From the NCBI RefSeq assembly GCF_000143535.2, contig NC_037315.1, positions 2,480,001 to 2,544,000 on the forward strand: a DNA stretch of 64,000 nt. Reading direction: 5' to 3'. Position 1 is the first letter of the stretch; every line of letters starts with the position of its first letter. The translations under genes and the position numbers were made by a program. This document shows positions 55,603 to 64,000 of this stretch, one piece after another. The DNA comes from Botrytis cinerea B05.10 (taxonomy: Eukaryota; Ascomycota; Leotiomycetes; Helotiales; Sclerotiniaceae). The notes beneath the pieces were generated by a model, which was not told the origin of the DNA, searched no databases, and saw only the letters and a list, made by a program, of their open reading frames with translations.

Positions 55603-57395
55603 ATGTTACCTATTACTTTGGTATTTCCGCTATTATGCTCTATCTCTATTGCTGCAAATGTAGATGATGCAAATGCTACTATCAATTCAGCTGTCGCTAG
55701 CGTCACCAAATCTCCAACTACAAATGTGAACATTTGCGTAAGTATCTTCATTTTTCCTCGGCAATACCAGGGCCTTTTCCCATCGCTAATCAATATCTAA
55801 TGACTCGAATCACTTTGCATAATTTGTTTAACATTGTTAACATGATTTTATAGTGCAAAGCTCTCCAATTTGCATTGGGTTCGAAAGTCTCGTACCCAAG
55901 CTCGTCAGCTTATAGTACATTTTTGACGAAGTTCTATTCTCAGCAAGAATCTCAACTTTCCCCAGGATGTATTGTATCACCAACATCCACAACAGACGTC
56001 TCAATTTCAGTTGGAATTTTGTCTGCTCTGGGTAAATTAACAAATTGGAGTCCTTCATGTCAATTCGCTATCAAATCAGGAGGCCATGCACCAGGAGTAA
56101 ATCAGGCCAACATTAATCAAGGGGTAACGATAAATTTGAGTCCTCTTAATTCCATAAGTGTTAGTAACTACCAGTCTGTGGTATCAGTTGGTCCAGCAGC
56201 AAGATGGGGAGAAGTCTATCTCAAGTTAGATGCTTTACAACTTACTGTTCCGGGTGGGCGAGTTAATTCGGTTGGTGTCGGAGGATTAACAGCTGGAGGT
56301 GAGTCTAGCTGATGAGTTTCCTTCAAAATTTCAATCGATCAATCAACTGACGTACACAGGTGGAATATCCTATTTCTCTCCCAGGAAAGGATTCACATGT
56401 GACAATGTCAAGAATTTCGAAATAGTCCTTGCAAGCGGTAAAGTTGTCAATGCGAATGCAAATCAGAATTCAGATTTGTATTTAGCTTTGAAAGGCGGCT
56501 CCAACAATCTTGGTGTAGTTACGCGAATCGACTTCTATACTCTCCAACAAGGCAAGTTGTGGGGCGGTAATATTCTGTACCCAGCAACGACCGCAGACCA
56601 ACAAATCAACGCTTTGGCAGATTTTAGCAGCAACCCAGCTTATGATGAGTATGCTTCTCTGATCACGAGCTTTGCTTTTCAGCCTAGTGTTGGCTCCGTA
56701 GTGGTTAACAACATCGTATATACTAAGCCTGTCGCGAACCCGGTAGTATACCAACCCTTCACGGCAATTCAACCTCAATACTCGAACACTCTGAGAATCA
56801 CAAACTTGACCGACATTGGAAGTGAAACTGGAGGCACTTTTAGTCAACTACGGTGAGTTTCTCAATATTGCTGTCTTTTCCTTACGTGAATTTGTCCTAA
56901 AGTTTTCGCAGAACATTATTCATAACAACAACATTCAAAGCTAATAAGCAAATGATAAATGCAACTTACAACGCCTGGAACACCGCTCTTCCCTCTATTC
57001 AGTCTCTTTCTAATATTACCTGGTCGCTATCATTCGAACCAATCCCAGTTAACGTCCCCGCCAAATCAGCTTCTACCGGGGGAAACGTCCTCAGTGTAAC
57101 TCCCGCTGACGGTCCACTAATTGTTGCTCTTCTTACCGCCACATGGGGGAACATTGCCGATGATACTATTGCTAGTAATACTGCAAAAACTATGTTCGAC
57201 ACGATTGACGCTTATGCGAAAACTTCTGGATCTTATAACGACTGGCAGTATCTTAATTATGCAGCGAATTGGCAAGATCCCATTGATGGATATGGAGCGG
57301 TGAATAAGGCAAAGTTGCAGGCGGCGAGTAAGAAGTATGATCCGCTAGGTGTTTTTCAGAAGGGCGTTACGGGAGGATTTAAACTTTTTGTTTGA
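55603..57395 (+). CDS. Secreted FAD-linked oxidase, PCMH/BBE type
   Basis: Four exons, 55603-55737, 55854-56298, 56360-56852 and 56912-57395, give 518 aa; introns 116, 61 and 59 bp, phases agree. The signal peptide is MLPITLVFPLLCSISIAA. The FAD-binding PCMH fold shows as CIVSPTSTTDVS, then FAIKSGGHAPG with His123 where family members bind FAD covalently, LTVPGGRVNSVGVGGLTAGG, GFTCDNVKNFEIVLASGKVV and LALKGGSNNLGVVTRIDF. The C-terminus has the BBE-like LNYAANWQDP...KKYDPLGVFQ. Only the His, not the second Cys of plant berberine bridge enzyme, is evident, so a single covalent link is likely. Such fungal enzymes oxidise sugars or secondary metabolites with O2, releasing H2O2; the substrate is unknown. 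Confidence 0.9.
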
Positions 57396-58211
57396 TTCTT
57401 GAGTGGGAGATTCTAGCCTGATTTCTGGATATGTGAGCTCTGGAAAGTTGTTTTTGGATTCAATCCCCGTGTTGAACGCTCCCCTCCAATCAAATTCAAA
57501 CTCTCTCCAGTGGAACAAAAACTTGATTATATCAGGTTAAATAATAATACACGTACAGAAAGTATGGCAATGCGTGGTGGTGCCTATTATTCCGTGATAC
57601 AAGCACGAAATATGTATATTTATAAATAATTTAAATAAATGGTCGCTTATTATTTGTCACCCATCGGAAATATGTTTCTTCCCGAAAGTTTTGTAGATTT
57701 GACGAGACATTGTGTTTGAATGTACATGTTGTCTTGAAGCACAATAAATATGCCTTATTCGAACATAAGGTCTTTGAATCCAATGAAGTTTACTTTGGTT
57801 GCATGTCTGGGCTTTCATAATGATTCTCATCAATGTAAATGACACGTATGCGTGCCTCCTTGGATGAAAACTCTCTTATTTATGTGAAGTCTGCAGCTTC
57901 GGAACAATTGCATGCGAACACCCGATCGTTTTTCATTGTGTTTAATCATAATATTCTATCTGATCTACTCGACTCGACTCATGACAAACTGATATGACTT
58001 TTTTCGAATTCAATTCTTCAATCTCATCATACCTCTCAGTTGCAGATTGGTATAAGTTCTTCCAAGATCCTTGCTCAAGATCCATTCCCAATAAAAAACA
58101 GAGTTGCGGATTTACTAGTCTGTGAGAGCAACATAGTTAATTTCTTCATCTAACACATTCAGTCGAGAAGCTTAGATGACTCTTTTCTCATTCAAGGCAC
58201 TGCATACCCTC
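57396..58211. other. Intergenic between convergent genes
   Basis: 816 bp with the 3' regions of the FAD oxidase and the S58-type peptidase genes; no gene seen. Confidence 0.5.
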
Positions 58212-59671
58212 TCACTGTGCACCCTTATTTGGCAACGCAAGATACTCCCCCGAAGTAAGACAACTCTCATCACCAATATTTACTCTATACTTCGCCACCA
58301 ACTCCCTCACTTTCTCTACTGGGATTCCCTCCAATCTATACCCATTGACTCCCGTTCTCCCATCTCTCCCCGCAATAATCGAATTCAAAATCGCTTCCTC
58401 GGTCGCTTCACTCGCGGCTCGGAAAAGTGTCTCGATACTTTCATTTCGGATGACTTTGATATCATTTACTTCGATCTTTGAAAGTCCATTGACTTGTGGC
58501 GTGTCGACTGTCTCTGTGGGTTTGTTGCCGGTAGAGAGAGCGAGAATAATATCGCCGGAGTGATTGCGACCAACACCGTGGCCTCCAACTTGGGAAAGTC
58601 CCACTGCGCAGTGACGGGCTACGCGGTTGAGTTGGTGAGGGAGAAGTGGCGCATCGGTGCTATGGTTTTGTTAGCTGCAACTCATACTGCACGATAATAC
58701 CATAGACGGAAACATACATGAGGATAATAATAATACTCCCTTCTCCAATCTTTCCATTCTTCTCACTTGCCCTCTCCTTCTCCTCTAACTCCTTACTCTC
58801 TTTCAACAACAACCTTCCAATCGGCACTCCGCCAACTATAAAATCCCTCAAATGTCCATAATTACTCTGCACCAGCACCCCGACCGTGAATTTCTTCTCT
58901 CCCTCCCCACTCTCCCAAGGCACCTCTCCGAAAACCCTCGAACTAGTCCCCGTCCCACCAGGAAACAAATGACAAGTCATACCGGCTCCACCTCCAAACT
59001 GACCTTCTTGAACTTCTTTTTGCGTCAATGCGTTTTCGAGCGCAGGTTTTACCTCTTCGAGAGTTAATGGGGATTTGTAAACATCGTTAAGGATTAAATC
59101 CGCGGTTTCTCCTACAATAGGTGTACCGTAATTGTGAGAGATTTCTTTAACGGGAGTTTCTTTCTTTGCAGCAAGATCGAGAACGCGCTGCCAGAGAGCT
59201 TGGTAGACGGTTCCCAGTGAGAGAGAATTGGTTATCGCGATTGGCTATTTTCGTTAGATTAATTGGCCCAACGCTTTTATATTCATCTATTGGATAGGAG
59301 AGAAAAGAGACTTACGGTATTAGAATATCCCCAATCTTTAATCTGGTAATTTCCTGTCAATTCTCCGTTTCCGTTAAGCGTGTGGAGTCCCGCATAACAG
59401 GGGATGGTGATATCATCAGGATGGCGGGGAAAAATGACAGTAACACCTTTACGGACATCTTCGCCATCATTTCCAACGGTATTTTGGCCGACATGAACTC
59501 CTAAGTAATGTTAGAATTTCTGCTTCCAATTCAAGAACTAATGGGATGTTCTTGTGACACGAGGTCTTAGGACAACTAACCTGGAACATCGAGGATGGAG
59601 TTTTTGGGTCCTGGTGGGAGTTGGCCGGGAACGTATCCGATGTCTTTACTTGTAAGACGTGAGGTCGACAT
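58212..59671 (-). CDS. S58 (DmpA/beta-peptidyl aminopeptidase) family protein
   Basis: Four exons, 59671-59581, 59500-59316, 59244-58718 and 58659-58212, give 416 aa; introns 80, 71 and 58 bp, phases agree. Family marks in order: GVHVGQNTVGN, AGLHTLNGNGELTG, PIAITNSLSLGTVYQ, EGQFGGGAGMTCHLFPGG followed by TGTSSR, VGVLVQSNYG, then ITDAPLLPHQLNRVARH and GLSQVGGHGVGRNHSGDI. Members of this family are N-terminal-nucleophile-like hydrolases that cut themselves into two chains before a Ser/Thr and then release N-terminal D- or beta-amino acids. The self-cleavage point probably lies in the TGTSSR region. No signal peptide starts the chain. The substrate is unknown. Confidence 0.9.
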
Positions 59672-60730
59672 TTTTGCTGAGTAGAAAGAAATTGCGTTTC
59701 GAATTTTAGTGATTTGGAAACATATAGATAGATTGAGCATTACTATGGTGTTTATAAACGTTGTGGTGAGCGGACATATTTCCATATTGGTCGAAATGGA
59801 TCGCGGGGTAATTATATGACAGTGACTCACGCCGTAAGATCATTGGTGCTAGTGCTGCAGGTACAAATGATGCTTATACCGAAGTTCCTATCCCGAATAT
59901 TTCTCTATACCGATCCTTCATTCATATCAGACCTAATTGGTTCAATGACGTGATCTGAGCCGGAATAAGCGGTTCGTTTGTGGATCACATCTAATCAGGA
60001 AGGTAAAAGTTTCGAAGGCCCAATCACGCAAAACATGATTAAGAGACATCGATACCAACATCGCAATTTCTCGATGAAGAATTGAGATAGTACGATAATA
60101 CAACCCCTGAATTTAGCGAAATTGTTTTTCGGTCGCAATAACTCCGGAGTATTCAGGAAATCCCCGAAAAGTGTTCCATCAAATCTAAACAGTAAGCGTT
60201 GTTTTGACTTAGATGTGTGTCTTGTTCTTCACTTTGACATCAATCTAGGTGTGCTTCAAGATAACTAGCGTTCCTCATACAATAGGTCAACGGCGCATCA
60301 GTCCTTGATCCAATATGTGAAAAGACCCATAATATACTGAGAGACGAGAAAGCCGAGCCAGAAAATTACCACAATATTCAATGACAATGCCGCTGGTCAA
60401 GCTATTGAATGTGGATTAAGTGATGGATAGCGGAAGGGATTGGATTATATGAAAGTTGAGCATCAACGAACAGAAGGGAGAATGCAAAATTATCTCTGCA
60501 CCATAATGAATTTTCAGTTCAGCAAAGATGTCTTGAACTATCCAAGTATTTGGATGGTATTCTTCAATCTTGAATGCTACAGAAGATCAGCATATATCAT
60601 AGAAAGGGAAATGATTTTCTTTTTAATTCTAATGTAATTTTTTATGTACATACAAATGCTAAGTAAATAAACACAAAAACGTGCATGAAAATACATGAGC
60701 TATAAGGATTTAGCCATTGACGCGCCCTGA
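59672..60730. other. Intergenic
   Basis: 1.06 kb; promoter of the S58 gene at its left end. Only short frames; nothing recognised. Confidence 0.5.
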
Positions 60731-62542
60731 CTAACGTTCCTCTGCAAATTCCTTATGATGTCTTGCTTTTTCATCGTCCGTCATCTCTTCCCATGGCGTA
60801 TTGTTTAATTTTAAGGGTGATGATAAAGGTGATACTGAAAGTGAATCTTGATGGGGCGGCTTCGGGTATCCGTCTCTTCTGTTACGAGTTGTTGGTGAAT
60901 ATGGTTTTGAGTTTGAATGTTGTTGAGGTTGAGGAATTTGGAGGTGAGGGTGTGATTGCCATTGACTTGTGCTGGGAGCCGGCAAGTCTGGATTACTCCT
61001 TTCACGAGTTACTCGGCGATCACTAGATCCAGGCCGTGCAGGAGAGTTCTGATTTCCATGATGTGATGGTGTTGAAGATTGGGGCAAAGACTTGCGAGGT
61101 GTGTGAGGCGTGCGAGGCGTGCGAGGCGTGTTTCTAGGAGATTCTCTATGTGCAGATTTACCAGGGGACGTCCCTCGTTTGCACTCACTTGGCGACGAAT
61201 CGGTGGTTATTAACAGTGGTCGCGAATGGTCGTGTGTCTTTTTTGGAGCATCGTGTTTTGACTGGCTTTGAAGCTCACGCCGAACCGGCGACCTGGAGCC
61301 GGCTTTTTTACGCTGGTGTATAGGTGTGCCACTGCCCGGACCATAATCTGATGATTCATATATATGTGATTTGGATGGAGCTCGTTTACCAGTGCCCGAA
61401 AGTGACACAGCAGGATTGTCTCGTCCTTTTACTCGGCGCGGATGTGTAGATGTAGATGTGCCACTGTCGGAACCATACTTTGATGATTCACGTGCACGTG
61501 GTTTAGATTGAGTTTGTTTATTGGTGGCGGGAAGGGAAATAGCAGAATCGTGTGGTCTATTTATTCTGCTAGATTCATGACTTTCCGTGCCGCTATGCTC
61601 GCGCGATTTCAATCGTTCCACCCTTTTTTTTGTGGAATGTCCATGCTTGCCTTCCTCATGGCTCACACGATGGCTTTGAACGTCTTTCTTTAGCCAACGC
61701 AGTACGTTCCTAAATTCGAAATGATACTCTTTCTGCCATTTTTTGATCAATTCTCTCGGTGTTATGATGCTCTTTTTCGATTCGGACCGCATGTCCTCGA
61801 ACTGATCCTTATGGCTTTTGATGTATTTTTGAATATCGTTCACTATTTTCTTCAACTCAGAGTCATATTCAGATTTTGACTCGCAGTCGCGAAGAAGATC
61901 AATGCGCTGGCATATCTGATAATCCTGTGGAGATTCCCGTATAACAATGCCTTTCTTGTTTGGTTTGTAGACCGGGTAATCTCTAGCAGTTGCTTTAAAC
62001 AATCTATCTCGGACGTCTGGATGCAAATTACAAGGACGCCACTGATCACCTGTGTGCCACTTTAATTTTCTGCAAGCACTACGTAATTCTCGTGAATAAA
62101 GGTCGTCCCAACGCTTTTCAGGCCTACATATGAATCTGATTTGAGAGTCGGATCTTGGTTCTGTCAAATTCCGGTCAATTTCGAGTGGAACTTCAAGAAT
62201 AATGATATCGAATTCAATGGGGATGTGACGTTTCTTATTCGAACGATCGATGTAATTTTCGATAGATTTGAGTTGCTCTTTCACCGAATCAGATATTTTA
62301 TACGCGTGATTTGTCTGGCGGGAGTTTCCATTTCGATGCTCACTTCTCTGCGATGAGGGGGTTTGTTTTCCATGTTGCTTATCATGTAGAGGATCTCTTG
62401 AAGATCCATCATTCGTCACATTAGTCCGGTGAGTCTTGTTAGTCTTGCTAGTCTTGCTCTGTGATGATTCTTGTGTGTGACTGGTGTGGTTCTCATGACG
62501 GGAATTCTTTTTTAGTCTGCGGAAGTAATCCAGCAACCCCAT
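60731..62542 (-). CDS. Basic, low-complexity hypothetical protein (603 aa)
   Basis: One exon from ATG 62542; I do not recognise a family. The N-terminal ~75 residues are Ser/Thr/Asn/His-rich. A more ordered middle part (about 88-290) includes HIPIEFDIIILEVPLEIDR, a Trp- and Arg-rich stretch (WDDLYSRELRSACRKLKW, GDQWRPCNL) and helical, charged sequence. The C-terminal half is disordered and rich in R, S, H and P with short repeats: PRTPRTPHTPR, and two related SESSKYGSDSGTSTSTHPRR-like units (about 350-420). The last residues (NNTPWEEMTDDEKARHHKEF) look like a short conserved helix. The composition suggests a nuclear or RNA-associated role, but this is a guess. Confidence 0.75.
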   Translation of the reverse strand: MGLLDYFRRLKKNSRHENHTSHTQESSQSKTSKTNKTHRTNVTNDGSSRDPLHDKQHGKQTPSSQRSEHRNGNSRQTNHAYKISDSVKEQLKSIENYIDRSNKKRHIPIEFDIIILEVPLEIDRNLTEPRSDSQIRFICRPEKRWDDLYSRELRSACRKLKWHTGDQWRPCNLHPDVRDRLFKATARDYPVYKPNKKGIVIRESPQDYQICQRIDLLRDCESKSEYDSELKKIVNDIQKYIKSHKDQFEDMRSESKKSIITPRELIKKWQKEYHFEFRNVLRWLKKDVQSHRVSHEEGKHGHSTKKRVERLKSREHSGTESHESSRINRPHDSAISLPATNKQTQSKPRARESSKYGSDSGTSTSTHPRRVKGRDNPAVSLSGTGKRAPSKSHIYESSDYGPGSGTPIHQRKKAGSRSPVRRELQSQSKHDAPKKTHDHSRPLLITTDSSPSECKRGTSPGKSAHRESPRNTPRTPRTPHTPRKSLPQSSTPSHHGNQNSPARPGSSDRRVTRERSNPDLPAPSTSQWQSHPHLQIPQPQQHSNSKPYSPTTRNRRDGYPKPPHQDSLSVSPLSSPLKLNNTPWEEMTDDEKARHHKEFAEER

Positions 62543-63922
62543 ACCGAGATATCAGGGCTATTCCAAGTTATTTTATCGCGGTTTATACGATTGTTAACTC
62601 ATAAGGCAGTAAAATATTACCTCGATCTACTTGGGACGACAACACATCGTGATTCCCGTGTGGGAATGGAAGAATCCTTCTTACCAACGAATGAATATAA
62701 CAACCAAAATAAATGAATGGATCCTTGGGCCAAGAAGGTTTCTTAGTAGCTCTAATCTCAACTTATGAAACTAGAATAATTGGCCCTAGAAAAGAAAACA
62801 GGACCTACAAAGTCTTGCCAGGAGATAGGAAAAAGAATGCTGTAAATATAGAACAAGCTATGCAAATATTGAAATCAAATGAGAGTTGATGTTGGAAAAT
62901 GTTAGAAATCCAACAGAGAATCCTTCGTTGTATTAATATTTGACTGCGGAAAATTACTGCTCAAGATTGAGATCAGGTCTTCATGACCGCCACTCTAAGC
63001 GAGGAAAACTTCTTGCATAAAGACCTGTAACATGGCCATGGCAAGGAGAGTGCGAAGGCAATAACGAATGATGATGTATGTTGTTGACGGTTCGGGCAGG
63101 TCATGGCCGACGTGGCCACCAATGTACACCACCGTCTTCGCATTCGATAGTTTGGCGTCTCAAATACATTCTGAATAAAACAAATTAGGCGCCCCTATAC
63201 CCGCGATAATTGAAGTCCGAATTGGTTCTCGGGTGAGGGAAGTCTGCATAGCAAAGGGAAATATATATTGATAATAGGATGAAGGTACGGTTCAAATAGG
63301 CGCCGGGAAGTATCTTGAACATGTAGCTGAACACTATAAGCTAGAGGATGATGTTGTGTGTTAGTGTGATAGAACTTCAATCGTCGTAAAGGCTCAGGAT
63401 AAGAATACAATCAATGAACGTATATCTGTACAATTCATGAAGATACTATCGTGAACGTCTCGTTGTTGTTATTGTTGTTGTTGTCGTTCATGATCTGGGT
63501 GAAGTTGGTTTGTTTCGCTTAAGGTTATCAACGGAGCATCGGCATCAGAAATGCCGAACTCATCATTACATAAGCATCATTCTGTTGCGCACAAAATCCA
63601 GTGACCAAAGCCGCCGGGCACCACGAGTCACACACAGCTCACGGCCGACCAGGTAGAATTTTTTATATGGTCGACCAAAAACCCGCGATCCGAGGCGAGG
63701 AGATCTCTGTTTGACTCTGATTTCTCTAAGAGAATAGAGGTACATCTAAAAATCACAATGATGAGATAGAGGGCCGAAGAAATGGTCGTTGTGAGCGGAT
63801 GATGTAAGCTGACGGAGATACAACCCGGACGACGGAGATCCGTCAATGGTATTAAACTGGATGTTTCTGAAGTTCTTTCACTAAAGGAAGGCCAGCAAAA
63901 TCGACTCTGTCTCTCCACCAAA
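62543..63922. other. Intergenic with (GTT)n microsatellite
   Basis: 1.38 kb; GTT repeats at 63462-63484. A minus-strand frame at 63628-63921 overlaps the upstream region of the gene starting at 63923 and has no family match. Confidence 0.5.
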
Positions 63923-64000
63923 CATGGTTAAAATTCCAGAAATCATTGAAGCAAACGCTAGCTTCGGCAAGAACAATGACGGTCCCCAAGGTCTCATATG
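63923..64000 (+). CDS. 5' end of a gene running off the window, possibly a short-chain dehydrogenase
   Basis: An ATG in good context (AACATGGTT) opens a frame to the window end: MVKIPEIIEANASF, then KNNDGPQGLI. Fungal SDR-like oxidoreductases often begin MVxLPEIRASNA..., reach ...PxGLVAVF and then the GxxxGIG nucleotide motif, and this start fits that pattern. The decisive motif lies beyond the window, so the call is tentative. Confidence 0.45.

Noticed and set aside
63628..63921. Minus-strand frame of 97 codons at the right end
   Set aside because: Overlaps the upstream region of the plus-strand gene at 63923 and shows no family features.

Overview
The window is filamentous ascomycete DNA. 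Genes have short introns (about 48-200 bp) with GTAAGT/GTGAGT-type donors. The gene families are typical fungal ones: HET, AA9 LPMO, 2EXR, a type-B carboxylesterase and PEX7. Long A+T-rich blocks carry the all-transition decay expected of repeat-induced point mutation (RIP). The overall style fits a Leotiomycete, possibly Sclerotiniaceae (Botrytis/Sclerotinia relatives); that placement is an inference and was not tested.

Region 1 (1 to about 26,190) is a gene-poor, extremely A+T-rich isochore of dead retroelements. Recognisable pieces are: (a) a RIP-degraded Copia-type relic whose integrase fragments lie at about 6.9-7.1 and 13.55-13.99 kb, with candidate 185-bp LTRs at 3943 and 14409; (b) a complete 1,728-bp non-autonomous LTR element (TRIM-like) at 17,741-19,468; (c) a Gypsy reverse transcriptase/RNase H relic at about 20.9-21.8 kb. 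Inside (a), breaking its integrase frame, sits a pristine 6,432-bp Ty3/Gypsy chromovirus (7113-13544, minus strand). It has identical 480-bp LTRs, a perfect 5-bp target duplication, one intact 1,618-aa Gag-Pol and a C-terminal chromodomain. The same element carries an antisense gene (7691-8284, plus strand) for a 197-aa protein with a Zn(II)2Cys6-like cluster, a coiled coil and an acidic tail. This is the most intriguing system in the window.

Region 2 (26.2 kb to the end) is ordinary gene-rich sequence. In order it holds: secreted carboxylesterase; HET-domain gene (apparently damaged near its N-terminus); AA9 LPMO; F-box/2EXR-like gene; AlkB-type dioxygenase (CUE + 2OG-Fe + GRF) divergent from PEX7; mitochondrial DEAD-box helicase (Mss116-like); a one-TM protein of unknown function; tandem-GFA protein; FAD monooxygenase (salicylate hydroxylase type); two divergent 2EXR genes, one trailed by a broken second 2EXR copy; secreted FAD-linked oxidase; S58/DmpA-type peptidase; a basic low-complexity hypothetical protein; and the first codons of a gene running off the right end.

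There is no sign of one pathway joining these genes. Secreted plant-tissue enzymes (carboxylesterase, AA9, FAD oxidase) are interspersed with housekeeping genes (PEX7, Mss116, AlkB). Exon boundaries were derived by hand by matching splice signals, phase and protein-family continuity. No RNA genes or CRISPR arrays were seen.
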